From: Knoellia sinensis KCTC 19936
GTDB lineage: Bacteria; Actinomycetota; Actinomycetes; Actinomycetales; Dermatophilaceae
Assembly (NCBI RefSeq): GCF_000768705.1
Contig: NZ_AVPJ01000007.1
Location: forward strand, 1-64,000
Reading direction: 5' to 3'
DNA length: 64,000 bases
Made by a program: the position numbers and the translations under genes. Under the pieces are notes generated by a model. The model was not told the DNA's origin. It did not search any database and saw nothing but the letters and a program-made list of their open reading frames with translations. Shown in pieces: positions 25,347 to 35,751 of this stretch (positions are counted from its first letter, which is position 1; the number at the start of each line of letters is the position of its first letter).

Positions 25347-25352
25347 TAGGGT
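25347..25352 (+). promoter_or_regulatory. -10 box (TAGGGT) 7 nt before the alpha/beta hydrolase ATG
   Basis: The spacing implies a leaderless transcript for the gene at 25360. Confidence 0.4.
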
Positions 25353-25359
25353 CGAAAAC

Positions 25360-26076
25360 ATGGACACCACCACCTTGCCCAGCATCGTTCTCGTCCCCGG
25401 ACATTGGCTGAGCGCTTGGGCGTGGGCGGACGTCGAAGCCAGGCTCACCGACCTCGGGTTCACCGTCGACGCTGTCTCGCTCCCGGGCACGTCCCCCGGC
25501 GACGGCGACGGCGAAGACACGACGCTCGACGATCAGATCGATGCGCTGTCGGACGCTGTTGCCCGACAGCCCACTCCCCCGGTGCTCGTCGCGCACAGCG
25601 GCGCAGGTCGCGTCGCTACGGGTGTCAGCGACCGGGCGCCCGAGTCCGTGCGCCGCGTCGTCTACGTGGACAGCGGTCCCGCTGCCGACGGGTCGGCTTT
25701 CGACGAGTCCGCTGGGGACACCCCGGGCGAGTTACCGGAGTTCGCTGACCTCGAGGCCGGGGGCGCGAGCCTCGAGGGCATCAGCCCGGCTGCCCTCGAG
25801 GAGTTCCGGACACGGGCCGTGCCCGTGCCGCCGGGGGTTCTCATGGGAGTGCTTGAGCTGACCAACGAGGCCCGGCTCGACGTGCCGAGCACGATCATCG
25901 CCAGTTCGATCCCGTCGGAGGCCATGATGGGCCTCGCCCAGCAGGGGCACCCCATGTTCGCCGAAGTGGCCCGGTTCCGTGACCTCGGCCTGGTCGACCT
26001 CCCCACCGGCCACTGGCCGATGTGGAGCCGGCCGCAGGACCTCGCCGACGCGATCGCCGCCGCCGCGCAGGGTTGA
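25360..26076 (+). CDS. Alpha/beta hydrolase
   Basis: This 238-residue protein opens with SIVLVPGHWLSAWAWADVEA, the HGxW-like oxyanion region of small esterases related to plant salicylate/methyl-ester hydrolases. VLVAHSGAGRVATG holds the nucleophile (Ser in HSGAG), and the C-terminal DLPTGHWPMWSRPQDLADAI supplies the catalytic His. The substrate is unknown. It lies between the two paralogous small exported proteins but has its own -10 box, and the hairpin at 25280 separates it from the first. The region between the paralogues suggests that this gene was captured by their duplication or was present before it. Confidence 0.82.
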   Translation: MDTTTLPSIVLVPGHWLSAWAWADVEARLTDLGFTVDAVSLPGTSPGDGDGEDTTLDDQIDALSDAVARQPTPPVLVAHSGAGRVATGVSDRAPESVRRVVYVDSGPAADGSAFDESAGDTPGELPEFADLEAGGASLEGISPAALEEFRTRAVPVPPGVLMGVLELTNEARLDVPSTIIASSIPSEAMMGLAQQGHPMFAEVARFRDLGLVDLPTGHWPMWSRPQDLADAIAAAAQG

Positions 26077-26097
26077 CCCCGGCGTCACGGGCGCCTG

Positions 26098-26137
26098 CCG
26101 ATACCAGACGGATACCGGCAGAGCACCGCCCCGATAC
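26098..26137 (+). promoter_or_regulatory. Phased heptamer repeats upstream of small exported protein B
   Basis: CCGATAC (26098), CGGATAC (26109) and CCGATAC (26131) are spaced 11 and 22 bp apart, one and two helical turns. This is the same heptamer and pitch as at 24770, so the same regulator probably binds. The last copy ends about 85 bp before the ATG at 26222. Confidence 0.6.
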
Positions 26138-26221
26138 CCCTGAGGAGTCCAGTAGTGGGTGCCAGACCCGACCGGGTCCGGTCTCCGATCGGTCCGCCGG
26201 TCACCCACGAAAGGACGCGTC

Positions 26222-26623
26222 ATGCGCACCAGCACCACTACCCGGCGGGCAGCCGGGATCCTCGCCACCACCGCCGTTGCCGGACTGCTCACCGTGAGCC
26301 CGGCCTTCGCCAAGCCGGATTCTGGAGGGCCGATCCAGCCGGGCGGCACCACGTCGACTCTCTCACCGGCAGACGTCAAGGTCCACGACAGTTCGAGTGA
26401 ACGGAGGGTCTTCGAGAGCGAGATCATCCAGAAGAACCTCGACGACCTCCGCAAGGACAAGGGGTCGGCGCCGGCACCAGGCCCGGCCGCGATCACCCTC
26501 CCCGACAGCGGTGTCAACTACCTCCAAATCGGTCTCGGCGCCCTGGGCGGCATGGCAGCCGCCGGCGCCCTGGCAGCAGCAGTATCGGTCCGCCACCACC
26601 GCCACGCGGCCCACCCCGCGTGA
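26222..26623 (+). CDS. Small exported protein B, paralogue of protein A
   Basis: This 133-residue protein has the signal MRTSTTTRRAAGILATTAVA followed by GLLTVSPAFA. It has a hydrophilic middle without the EF-hand loop (TLSPADVKVHDSSSERRVFE), and a membrane segment YLQIGLGALGGMAAAGALAA with the tail RHHRHAAHPA. Start, signal, YLQxxLGxxGGM core and the RHxHxAHPA end match protein A (24915). The upstream CGCGTCATGCGCAC and GGTCACC segments are also shared, so promoter and gene were duplicated together. A 17-bp hairpin ends it. Confidence 0.7.
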   Translation: MRTSTTTRRAAGILATTAVAGLLTVSPAFAKPDSGGPIQPGGTTSTLSPADVKVHDSSSERRVFESEIIQKNLDDLRKDKGSAPAPGPAAITLPDSGVNYLQIGLGALGGMAAAGALAAAVSVRHHRHAAHPA

Positions 26624-26649
26624 GGGCTGCATGCTGCCGGAGGTCAACT

Positions 26650-26686
26650 GAAGGGTCCGGAGGGAAATGTTCCCTCCGGACCCTTC
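26650..26686. terminator. 17-bp perfect hairpin between convergent genes
   Basis: GAAGGGTCCGGAGGGAA (26650-26666) and TTCCCTCCGGACCCTTC (26670-26686) pair around ATG. It serves small protein B on the plus strand and ilvC on the minus strand. Confidence 0.75.
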
Positions 26687-26717
26687 ACGTTCCCTCATGG
26701 GGAGCAAAAGTTGAGGC

Positions 26718-28371
<1,654 letters not shown>

Positions 28372-28372
28372 C

Positions 28373-30244
28373 TCAGTTCTCCTCGCTGTTGTCGGCGTCT
28401 TCGTCCTGCTCGAGCGCCTCGGAGTCCTCGCGGTCCCACTGCGGCGCAGTGTCCTTGGCGACCTGGATGGCGTCATTGCTCACGCCCGCCGGGACCATGG
28501 GCCACACCATCGCGTCACGGTGGACGACGAAGTCGACGACGACGGGGCGGTCGTTGATCGCCATCGCCTGACGGATCGTCTCGTCGACGTCCTCGGGTCG
28601 CTCGCATCGCAGCCCGGCGCAGCCGTAGGCATCCGCGAGCTTGACGAAGTCGGGGATGCGCGACCCGTCCGCGGACGTGTGCAGGTCGGTGTTGGAGTAG
28701 CGCTCGTTGTAGAAGAGCGACTGCCACTGGCGCACCATGCCGAGGCTGCTGTTGTTGATGACAGCAACCTTGATCGGGATGTTGTTGATGACGCAGGTCG
28801 CGAGCTCCTGGTTGGTCATCTGGAAGCAGCCGTCACCGTCGATCGCCCACACGGTGCGGTCGGCCTCGCCGACCTGGGCACCCATGGCGGCGGGCACGGC
28901 ATACCCCATCGTCCCGAGACCACCGGAGTTGAGCCACGCACGCGGACGTTCGTACTGCACGAACTGTGCCGCCCACATCTGGTGCTGCCCGACGCCCGCG
29001 ACGTAGACCGCCTCTGGACCGGCGATCGCGCTGAGTCGTTCGATGACGTACTGCGGGGCGAGGGTGCTGCCTTCGGGCTCGGTGTAGCCGACCGGGAAGT
29101 CGCGCTTCCAGCCGGCAGTGCGCTCCCGCCACTCGGCGTAGTCACCGGCGCGGCCGGCGTCGATGTCGGAGTCGACCGACTCGATGAGGTCGATGAGGAC
29201 GTCCTTGCAGGAGCCCACGATCGGCACGTCGGCCTTGCGGTTCTTGGAGATCTCGGCCGGGTCGATGTCGGCGTGGATGACCTTGGCCTCGGGCGCGAAC
29301 GACGCGAGCTGGCCGGTGACGCGGTCGTCGAAGCGGGCGCCGAGCGTGATGAGCAGGTCGGACTTCTGCAGGGCCGTCACCGCGGCGACCGAGCCGTGCA
29401 TACCCGGCATGCCGAGGTGCAGTTCGTGACTGTCGGGCAGCGCGCCGCGCGCCATGAGCGTCGTGACGACCGGAATCTGGGTGAGTTCGACGAACTGGCG
29501 CAACTCCTCGCTCGCGTCGGCCCGGATGACGCCGCCGCCGACGTAGAGCACAGGACGGCGAGCAGCCGCGATGAGCTTGGATGCCTCGCGGATCTGCTTG
29601 GTGTGCGGACGGGTCACTGGGTGGTAGCCGGGCAACTCGATCCGCGGTGGCCACGAGAACGTCGTCTTCGCCTGGAGCGCGTCCTTGCTGATGTCCACGA
29701 GCACCGGACCCGGGCGGCCCGTCGAGGCGATGTGGAACGCCTCGGCGATGACGCGTGGGATGTCGGCCGCATTGGTGACGAGGTAGTTGTGCTTCGTGAT
29801 CGGCATGGTGATGCCCCGAATGTCGGCCTCCTGGAAGGCGTCCGTGCCGATGGAGGCACTCGCCACCTGACCGGTGATGGCGACGATCGGGACCGAGTCC
29901 ATGTGGGCGTCCGCGAGCGCAGTGACGAGGTTCGTCGCGCCGGGTCCGGAGGTCGCCATGCAGACGCCGACCTTGCCCGTCGCGGAGGCGTAGCCCTCGG
30001 CCGCGTGCCCAGCGCCTTGCTCGTGACGGACGAGGATGTGCCGCACCTTGACCGAGTCGAGGAGCGGGTCATAGGCCGGGAGGATCGCACCGCCCGGGAT
30101 GCCGAAGACCGTGTCGACCTCCATGGCCTCGAGGGAGAGTACGAGGCTCTGGGCTCCGGTCACCTCGAGTGGAGCCTTGGCTCTGGCCTGCTCGGCGAGC
30201 CGCGCCGGTGTGGGCGCTGGGGAGGCTGCGTGGGTCTCGCTCAC
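28373..30244 (-). CDS. ilvB: Acetolactate synthase large (catalytic) subunit
   Basis: From GTG at 30244 the protein has 623 residues. It contains the TPP-enzyme PYR domain with the catalytic Glu ([17 protein letters not shown] ... [18 protein letters not shown]), a central FAD domain, and the PP domain with the ThDP motif [19 protein letters not shown]. It makes acetolactate or acetohydroxybutyrate. GTG at 30295 and an ATG/GTG-type start at 30316 are in frame, but they lie in or next to the leader terminator hairpin, so 30244 is preferred. Expression is governed by the leader at 30356-30400. Confidence 0.95.
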   Translation of the reverse strand: MSETHAASPAPTPARLAEQARAKAPLEVTGAQSLVLSLEAMEVDTVFGIPGGAILPAYDPLLDSVKVRHILVRHEQGAGHAAEGYASATGKVGVCMATSGPGATNLVTALADAHMDSVPIVAITGQVASASIGTDAFQEADIRGITMPITKHNYLVTNAADIPRVIAEAFHIASTGRPGPVLVDISKDALQAKTTFSWPPRIELPGYHPVTRPHTKQIREASKLIAAARRPVLYVGGGVIRADASEELRQFVELTQIPVVTTLMARGALPDSHELHLGMPGMHGSVAAVTALQKSDLLITLGARFDDRVTGQLASFAPEAKVIHADIDPAEISKNRKADVPIVGSCKDVLIDLIESVDSDIDAGRAGDYAEWRERTAGWKRDFPVGYTEPEGSTLAPQYVIERLSAIAGPEAVYVAGVGQHQMWAAQFVQYERPRAWLNSGGLGTMGYAVPAAMGAQVGEADRTVWAIDGDGCFQMTNQELATCVINNIPIKVAVINNSSLGMVRQWQSLFYNERYSNTDLHTSADGSRIPDFVKLADAYGCAGLRCERPEDVDETIRQAMAINDRPVVVDFVVHRDAMVWPMVPAGVSNDAIQVAKDTAPQWDREDSEALEQDEDADNSEEN

Positions 30245-30295
30245 GTCGTCACCATCTTCGGTCGTGGGTGCTTGCTGGGTCCTGCGTGTGGCCAC

Positions 30296-30336
30296 AAAAA
30301 AACCCTCCCGTCCCACGTGGTGGGGACGATGGAGGG
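30296..30336 (-). terminator. Attenuator terminator in the ilvB leader
   Basis: On the minus RNA, CCCTCC...CGTCCCC pairs with TGGGACGGGAGGG, followed by seven U residues (complement of 30296-30302). It lies between the ilvB leader peptide and the ilvB start, where an attenuator terminator is expected. Confidence 0.8.
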
Positions 30337-30355
30337 AGGCGCCTGGCCGGTCCTG

Positions 30356-30400
30356 TCAGAGGAGGCCGGGCGCCGGGGGAAGTACGAGAATTCGGGACAC
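30356..30400 (-). CDS. ilvB leader peptide (MSRILVLPPAPGLL)
   Basis: Fourteen codons run from GTG at 30400 to TGA at 30356, including the run Ile-Leu-Val-Leu and ending Leu-Leu, followed by the terminator at 30296. Leader-peptide attenuation of ilvB operons is established in other actinobacteria. GGGGGAGAG lies upstream. If GAGAGT at 30407-30412 is a -10 box instead of part of an SD, the leader would be translated from a leaderless RNA. Confidence 0.75.
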   Translation of the reverse strand: MSRILVLPPAPGLL

Positions 30401-30406
30401 GTGATG

Positions 30407-30435
30407 ACTCTCCCCCGCCGTGGACACCGTGTCAA
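30407..30435 (-). promoter_or_regulatory. Putative ilvB operon promoter
   Basis: Complement of 30430-30435 reads TTGACA. A 17-bp spacer leads to GAGAGT (30407-30412), and the leader GTG follows 6 nt later. The -35 is consensus and the -10 is weak (A2 and T6 conserved). The spacing agrees with the leaderless promoters elsewhere in the window. Confidence 0.5.
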
Positions 30436-30444
30436 TGTGTGAGA

Positions 30445-30484
30445 CGCCACGTCCCACGATGCGGTCGCGTCGTGGGACGTGGCG
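30445..30484 (-). terminator. ilvD terminator hairpin
   Basis: CGCCACGTCCCACGA (30445-30459) and TCGTGGGACGTGGCG (30470-30484) pair perfectly over 15 bp, 5 nt past the ilvD stop. It insulates the ilvB leader region from ilvD read-through. Confidence 0.75.
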
Positions 30485-30489
30485 GTGCA

Positions 30490-32190
30490 TCAGTCGCAGA
30501 CGGCGCCGTTGCTCGCGGAGCCGACGAGCTTGCGGTACTTCGCGAGCACGCCGCGCGTGTACTTCGGCTCGGGGTGCGTGACACCGGCACCCCGGCGGCG
30601 CTGGAGCTCGGCCTCGTCGACGAGAAGATCGAGGGTGCCGTTCGCCACGTCGAGGCGGATTCCGTCGCCGTCCTGCACGAACGCGATCGGGCCCTCGTCG
30701 ACCGCCTCGGGCGCGACGTGACCGACGCACAACCCGGTCGTGCCGCCGGAGAAACGGCCATCGGTCAGCAACAAGACGTCCTTGCCCAGGCCCGCGCCCT
30801 TGATGGCACCGGTGACGGCGAGCATCTCGCGCATGCCGGGTCCCCCCTTGGGGCCCTCGTAGCGAATGACCACGACGTCCTGCGGCTTGAGCTGACCCTG
30901 CTCGACGGCATCCATGGCCGCGCGCTCACCGTTGAAGACGCGGGCAGTGCCCTCGAAGACATCGGTGTCGAAGCCGGCCGACTTCACGACCGCGCCTTCC
31001 GGAGCCAGCGACCCCGAGAGGATCGTCAGGCCGCCCGTCTTGTGGATCGGCTCGGCCATGGCCCGCACGACGTTGCCGTCAGGGTCGGGCGGGCGGATGT
31101 CGGCGAGGTTCTCGGCCACGGTGCGACCGGTGACCGTGAGGGCGTCGCCGTGAAGCAGTCCGGCGTCGAGGAGCGCCTTCATGACGACCGGCACACCGCC
31201 GACCCGGTCGATGTCCGTCATGACGAACTGGCCGAAGGGCTTCACGTCCGCCAGGTGCGGGACCTTCGCGCCGATCCGCTGGAAGTCGCCGATCGACAGG
31301 TCGACCTCGGCCTCGTGCGCGATCGCGAGGAGGTGGAGCACCGCATTCGTCGAGCCACCGAAGGCCATGACGACGGCAATGGCGTTCTCGAACGCCTCCT
31401 TGGTCATGATCTGACGCGCGGTGATGCCGCGCCGCAGCAACTCGACAACCGCCTCACCGGACTTGCGGGCGAACCCGTCACGGCGGCGGTCGGTGGCGGG
31501 CGGGGCGGCCGATCCGGGCAGGGACATGCCCATCGCCTCGGCGACCGACGCCATGGTGTTGGCGGTGTACATGCCGCCACACGCGCCCTCGCCGGGACAG
31601 ATCGCACGCTCGATGGCGTCGACGTCCTCGCGCGACATCTTCCCCGCGGCGCATGCACCCACAGCCTCGAACGCGTCGATGATCGTCACGGTCTTCTCGG
31701 AGCCGTCCGAGAGCTTCGCGATCCCGGGAAGGATGGACCCGGCATACAGGAAGACCGACGAGAGGTCGAGACGCGCGGCGGCCATGAGCATGCCCGGCAA
31801 GGACTTGTCGCAGCCGGCCAGGAGGACGGAGCCGTCGAGGCGCTCGGCATTCATGACCGTCTCGACCGAGTCGGCGATGATCTCGCGCGAGACGAGCGAG
31901 AAGTGCATGCCCTCGTGGCCCATCGAGATGCCGTCGGACACGGAGATCGTGCCGAACTCGAGGGGGTAGCCGCCGCCCGCGTGCACGCCGTCCTTGACGG
32001 CCTTGGCGAGGCGGTCGAGCGAGAGGTTGCAGGGAGTGATCTCGTTCCAGGAACTCGCGACACCGACCTGCGGCTTGACCCAGTCGTCGTCGCCCATGCC
32101 TACGGCCCGGAGCATGCCTCGAGCGGCGGTCTTCTCCAGGCCGTCGGTGACGTCGCGTGAACGGGGCTTGATGTCGGGCTGGTCGCTCAT
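30490..32190 (-). CDS. ilvD: Dihydroxy-acid dehydratase
   Basis: This 566-residue protein has Fe-S and metal motifs in [36 protein letters not shown] and [20 protein letters not shown], with the C-terminal [20 protein letters not shown] typical of the IlvD/Edd family. It dehydrates the dihydroxy acids made by IlvC. It has its own promoter (TAGAGT 6 nt before the ATG at 32190, probably leaderless) and its own terminator, so it is a separate unit from the adjacent ilvBNC operon. Confidence 0.96.
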   Translation of the reverse strand: MSDQPDIKPRSRDVTDGLEKTAARGMLRAVGMGDDDWVKPQVGVASSWNEITPCNLSLDRLAKAVKDGVHAGGGYPLEFGTISVSDGISMGHEGMHFSLVSREIIADSVETVMNAERLDGSVLLAGCDKSLPGMLMAAARLDLSSVFLYAGSILPGIAKLSDGSEKTVTIIDAFEAVGACAAGKMSREDVDAIERAICPGEGACGGMYTANTMASVAEAMGMSLPGSAAPPATDRRRDGFARKSGEAVVELLRRGITARQIMTKEAFENAIAVVMAFGGSTNAVLHLLAIAHEAEVDLSIGDFQRIGAKVPHLADVKPFGQFVMTDIDRVGGVPVVMKALLDAGLLHGDALTVTGRTVAENLADIRPPDPDGNVVRAMAEPIHKTGGLTILSGSLAPEGAVVKSAGFDTDVFEGTARVFNGERAAMDAVEQGQLKPQDVVVIRYEGPKGGPGMREMLAVTGAIKGAGLGKDVLLLTDGRFSGGTTGLCVGHVAPEAVDEGPIAFVQDGDGIRLDVANGTLDLLVDEAELQRRRGAGVTHPEPKYTRGVLAKYRKLVGSASNGAVCD

Positions 32191-32196
32191 GGGGTC

Positions 32197-32202
32197 ACTC
32201 TA
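32197..32202 (-). promoter_or_regulatory. -10 box (TAGAGT) 6 nt before the ilvD ATG
   Basis: The complement of ACTCTA. The spacing implies a leaderless ilvD mRNA. Confidence 0.45.
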
Positions 32203-32245
32203 GGACCCGTGTCCACGGGGTGGGACGCCGATCTCACTCTCCGGC

Positions 32246-32794
32246 TCAGGCCTCGGCGGACTCGCGGTCGTCGGCCCGCGCGACATGGAAGCGGTCGAGG
32301 CGCGCGACGCCTGCAGCAAGGTCGGACCAGTGACCGGAGAAGCGGAGCACCGCCACTCCCGCCGTCGGGTAGCCCTCGCTGAGGGCATCGTGCGCCCGCT
32401 CGCTTCCCTGGCCTTCGGCCAGAATCGACGCAAGGGCCGGTATGCCGGGTGCGTGCCCGACGATCATCACGACATTGGCGTCCTGGTCGGCTTCACGGGC
32501 GACCTCGAGCAGCCGCTCGGCAGAAGCGTTGTAGATACGGCGGTCGTGGTGGACGTCCGCCTCCGAGCACCCGGCCTGCCACACGCCCTCGCAGGTCTGC
32601 TGGGTGCGCGCGGACGTGGAGCACAGGACCTCGTCGACCCCGATGCCCTGGTCACAGAGCCACCGGCCCACCTCGCGAGCGTCACGCATCCCGCGCTTGG
32701 TGAGTTCGCGCTCGTGGTCGTTGTCATAGCCGCCCTGCTCGGCCTTGGCATGGCGCACGAGCACGAGCGTCCTGTCCTCAGCAGCAGCCGTCAT
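32246..32794 (-). CDS. Histidine phosphatase family protein (SixA-like)
   Basis: From ATG at 32794 the protein has 182 residues. RTLVLVRHAKAEQGGYDNDH has the RHG-type catalytic His in the RHAK form of SixA phosphohistidine phosphatases, with STSARTQQTCEGV and the second catalytic His in VVMIVGHAPGIPAL. The substrate is unknown; SixA acts on phosphohistidine domains in E. coli. The open frame continues upstream but adds low-quality residues. It lies between ilvD and a hydroxyacid dehydrogenase gene, all on the minus strand. Confidence 0.88.
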   Translation of the reverse strand: MTAAAEDRTLVLVRHAKAEQGGYDNDHERELTKRGMRDAREVGRWLCDQGIGVDEVLCSTSARTQQTCEGVWQAGCSEADVHHDRRIYNASAERLLEVAREADQDANVVMIVGHAPGIPALASILAEGQGSERAHDALSEGYPTAGVAVLRFSGHWSDLAAGVARLDRFHVARADDRESAEA

Positions 32795-32825
32795 GCCTTG
32801 AGTCTGCCCCGCCCCGGCGAGGTTG

Positions 32826-33755
32826 TCAGGTCTTGACAATCGGCCTGACGAGGTGGCGTGGTTCGTGTCCCTGGGCCAGCCCACCGAGCTGTTCGCGCAG
32901 CAAGGCGGCCATCATCGGCACGAGCGCGTCGGTGTTGCCGCCCGCGTGCGGAGTGATGAGGACGTCGGGGGCCGACCAGAGCGGATGGCCGTCGGGCAGC
33001 GGCTCAGGATCGGTCACGTCGAGGGCGAGTCGGAGACGTCCGGCATGCCTCACGAGAGCGTCGGTGTCGGCGACCGGGCCACGGGCGACGTTGACGAGGA
33101 GAGCCCCGTCCGGCATCGCCGAGAGGAAGTCGTCGTCGACGAGCGCTGAGGTCGAGTCGTTGAGCGGGACGATGACCACGACCACGTCCTGGTGGGGCAG
33201 GAGGTCGGGTAACTCCTCGATGCCGTGGATGGTGTCGACGATGTCGTCGCCGGCCCTTGCGCGTGACGCCGCGGCGGTCAGCCTCACGTCAAAAGCGTTG
33301 AAACGATGGGCGATCGCCTTCCCGACCGCTCCGTAGCCGACGACGAGCACGCGACGTCCGACCAAGGACGTGCGCTGCCCGAGCGGCACCCACTGAGCCT
33401 GGTCCCCCCGCCGCACCGCGTCAGGGATTCCGCGCAGGGAGGCGATGGTCAGCCCTACGGCGAGCTCCGCCGTCACCGCGTCATAGACCCCTGCTGCGTT
33501 GGCCACGGGGACGTGTTCCGGGACGACCTCGAGCACCCCGTCGAACCCGGCCGACTGGAGCTGGACGAGTCGCACGTTCGGCAGGTCGGCGACGGGCGCG
33601 AGCTTCTCCGCCGCCCCCAGATAGGGGGCAACGACGACCTCGATGCGGTCGTCCGGCGCCGGGCCCGAGCCCGGATCCCACAGGACCGCCTCGATGCCGC
33701 CGACCTCACCGACGGCATCACGCAGGACAGGGTCCGGGAACGACACGACGAGCAT
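32826..33755 (-). CDS. D-isomer-specific 2-hydroxyacid dehydrogenase
   Basis: This 309-residue protein has an N-terminal substrate domain and a NAD domain with VLVVGYGAVGKAIAHRFNAF near residue 137. The catalytic Arg is in LLVNVARGPVADTDALV, the Glu in DVTDPEPLPDGHPLW, and the His in LITPHAGGNTDALV. It is close to glyoxylate/hydroxypyruvate-type reductases, but the substrate is unspecified. Start ATG at 33755 has TAGATT 6 nt upstream, consistent with a leaderless mRNA. Confidence 0.88.
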   Translation of the reverse strand: MLVVSFPDPVLRDAVGEVGGIEAVLWDPGSGPAPDDRIEVVVAPYLGAAEKLAPVADLPNVRLVQLQSAGFDGVLEVVPEHVPVANAAGVYDAVTAELAVGLTIASLRGIPDAVRRGDQAQWVPLGQRTSLVGRRVLVVGYGAVGKAIAHRFNAFDVRLTAAASRARAGDDIVDTIHGIEELPDLLPHQDVVVVIVPLNDSTSALVDDDFLSAMPDGALLVNVARGPVADTDALVRHAGRLRLALDVTDPEPLPDGHPLWSAPDVLITPHAGGNTDALVPMMAALLREQLGGLAQGHEPRHLVRPIVKT

Positions 33756-33761
33756 GGCCCG

Positions 33762-33767
33762 AATCTA
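33762..33767 (-). promoter_or_regulatory. -10 box (TAGATT) 6 nt before the hydroxyacid dehydrogenase ATG
   Basis: The complement of AATCTA. It probably gives a leaderless transcript. Confidence 0.4.
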
Positions 33768-33818
33768 GGCGACGGCGGCGTTCCCATGGAGTTCCGGGCT
33801 GTTTCACGACAGGATCGG

Positions 33819-33836
33819 GTATGCCGTCCGCTCACC
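33819..33836 (+). repeat. GTATGCCGT extended repeat overlapping a start codon
   Basis: GTATGCCGTCCGCTCACC covers the ATG of the sugar dehydrogenase gene, so the repeat supplies the first residues MPSAH. Confidence 0.5.
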
Positions 33837-34996
33837 TCGCGCTCCCCGCCCGCCGTGGCATCGTCCCCACCGGAGTCGGCCTGACCCTCGCCCTGGTGCT
33901 GGTGGGGTGCGGCGGATCCGGCGATGGGACTGAACCGCCATCGACCTCTCCCCCGGCCTCCGCGAGTTCCACGGCACCGTCGCCCACTCCAACCTCAACG
34001 TCGACCGGCACACCCACTGGACCCATCCCGACCGGGGCGCCCACCGACGTGTCGACGGGCCTGGACGTGCCGTGGGGGATCGCCTTCCTTCCTGACGGCG
34101 ATGCACTGGTCACCCTGCGCGACCGCGCCGAGGTCGTCCGGGTCGCCCCCGACGGCAGCCGCACCAGCCTCGGGAACATCGCAGGCGTCGATGCCAGCGG
34201 AGAGGGCGGCCTTCTCGGCGTTGCCGTGTCACCGACGTTCGCCACGGACTCGACCGTGCACCTCTACTTCACCGCCGAGGGCGACAACCGCGTCGTGCGC
34301 ACGACCCTCGGGGCAGATGGGTTCGGTTCTGTGACACCGGTGCTCACCGGCATACCGAAGGCTGGGAACCACAACGGCGGGCGCATCGCGTGGGGTCCGG
34401 ACAGGTTCCTCTACGTCGCGACGGGAGACGCTGCCGAGCCGTCGCGTTCACAGGACCGGGCCAACCTGGGCGGCAAGATTCTTCGGATCACGGCGGATGG
34501 ATCGCCCGCGCCGGGGAACCCGTTCGCTGGGAGCCGCGTCTGGAGCCTGGGGCATCGCAACGTCCAGGGCTTGGCCTGGGCCGAGGACGGGACGATGTAT
34601 GCCAGTGAGTTCGGTCAGAACAGCTGGGACGAGCTCAACGCCATCGAGCCCGGCAAGAACTACGGCTGGCCCGAGGTCGAGGGCATCGAGAGCGGTGGGG
34701 ACTTCGTCGCCCCGATCGCGCAATGGGCAACGTCTGACGCCTCCCCCAGCGGAATCGTCGTCGGTCCCGATGGCGCCGTCTATCTCGCAGCCCTGAGGGG
34801 CGAGTCGCTCTGGAAGGTTCCCGTGGATGCAGGACGGCGCACGGGCGAGCCGGTTCGCTTGTTGCAGAGCCGGTTCGGGCGGATCCGGGACGTCGTGACG
34901 GCACCGGACAGGAGTCTGTGGATCCTGAGCAACAACACCTTCCGCGGCGACCCGCGGCCCGGCGACGACCGCATCGTGCGGGTTCCGGTCGGCTGA
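33821..34996 (+). CDS. Lipoprotein PQQ-dependent sugar dehydrogenase-like protein
   Basis: This 391-residue protein has a lipoprotein signal (GVGLTLALVLVGC, lipobox LVGC with Cys about 30), a long Ser/Thr/Pro linker to about residue 75, then a glucose/sorbosone dehydrogenase beta-propeller. Motifs are LDVPWGIAFLPDGDALVTLR, GEGGLLGVAVSPTF, GNHNGGRIAWGPDRFLYVAT, GKILRITADGS, VWSLGHRNVQGLAW and GKNYGWPEVEG, the order seen in Asd/YliI proteins. It would be anchored outside the membrane and oxidise sugars if PQQ is available. AGGA lies 7 nt before the ATG at 33821. Confidence 0.88.
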   Translation: MPSAHLALPARRGIVPTGVGLTLALVLVGCGGSGDGTEPPSTSPPASASSTAPSPTPTSTSTGTPTGPIPTGAPTDVSTGLDVPWGIAFLPDGDALVTLRDRAEVVRVAPDGSRTSLGNIAGVDASGEGGLLGVAVSPTFATDSTVHLYFTAEGDNRVVRTTLGADGFGSVTPVLTGIPKAGNHNGGRIAWGPDRFLYVATGDAAEPSRSQDRANLGGKILRITADGSPAPGNPFAGSRVWSLGHRNVQGLAWAEDGTMYASEFGQNSWDELNAIEPGKNYGWPEVEGIESGGDFVAPIAQWATSDASPSGIVVGPDGAVYLAALRGESLWKVPVDAGRRTGEPVRLLQSRFGRIRDVVTAPDRSLWILSNNTFRGDPRPGDDRIVRVPVG

Positions 34997-35109
34997 GGGG
35001 TTGGCTCGCCGATCGGAGCGAACTCCCCGCTCACGGCGGCGTGGTGGTTAAGTTGAGTGCAGTGGTGGGCGCCGAAGCCCACCGGACCCACGAGAGGTGG
35101 CACCACACG

Positions 35110-35724
35110 ATGGCCGCAGTTGACGAGATCCTTCAGAACCTTCCCATCGACCAGCTCGCGCAGCAGGTCGGCGCCGACCCGCAAGAGGTGCAGCAGGCCG
35201 CCCAGTCGGCCCTGCCCGCGCTCCTCGGCGGTCTCCAGGCGAACGCACAGGACCCGGGTGGCGCGAGCTCGCTCCTCGAGGCACTCGGCCAGCACAACGA
35301 CGACATGCTCCAGGGTGGCGTCGACCTCGGTCAGGTCGATGAGGCAGATGGCCAGAAGATCGCCTCGCACATCTTCGGGTCCAACGAGGAGCAGGTCTAC
35401 TCCGCGCTCGGTGGCACCGGCGCCGGCGGTGGCCTGGTCAAGAGGCTCATCCCGATCCTCGCCCCGATCGTCCTGTCCTACATCGCCAACAAGGTCCTCA
35501 AGGGTGGCGGCGGCGGCCTCGGCGGTGGCGGTGCCGCGCCGGCCCCCGGTGGCACGGACAACACGGCCCAGGGTGGTCCGGGCTCGCTGGACTCGATGCT
35601 GCAGGACGTGCTCGGCGGAGCAGTCGGTGGCGGGACGACGCAGACCCAGCAGGCACCGCAGCAGCAGGCTGGAGGCTCGATCCTCGACGTGCTCGGTGGC
35701 CTCCTTGGCGGCGGCCGCCGCTGA
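35110..35724 (+). CDS. DUF937 domain protein
   Basis: From ATG at 35110 the protein has 204 residues. The DUF937 region (MAAVDEILQNLPIDQLAQQV, ALPALLGGLQANA, KIASHIFGSNEEQVYSALGG) fills the first 110 residues, and LVKRLIPILAPIVLSYIANK is a hydrophobic helix. The rest is Gly/Gln-rich (KGGGGGLGGGG, QTQQAPQQQAGG), ending SILDVLGGLLGGGRR. The family's function is unknown, and the glycine-rich tail is common in actinobacterial members. It converges on the GAPDH gene with a 27-bp perfect inverted repeat between them. Confidence 0.85.
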   Translation: MAAVDEILQNLPIDQLAQQVGADPQEVQQAAQSALPALLGGLQANAQDPGGASSLLEALGQHNDDMLQGGVDLGQVDEADGQKIASHIFGSNEEQVYSALGGTGAGGGLVKRLIPILAPIVLSYIANKVLKGGGGGLGGGGAAPAPGGTDNTAQGGPGSLDSMLQDVLGGAVGGGTTQTQQAPQQQAGGSILDVLGGLLGGGRR

Positions 35725-35751
35725 AGGTGAGTCGCCTCGGCTGAGAAGCAG

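Noticed and set aside
30244-30316. Longer N-terminus for ilvB beginning at 30316 or 30295
   Set aside because: Those starts lie in or beside the attenuator terminator stem, and the added residues are not family-like.
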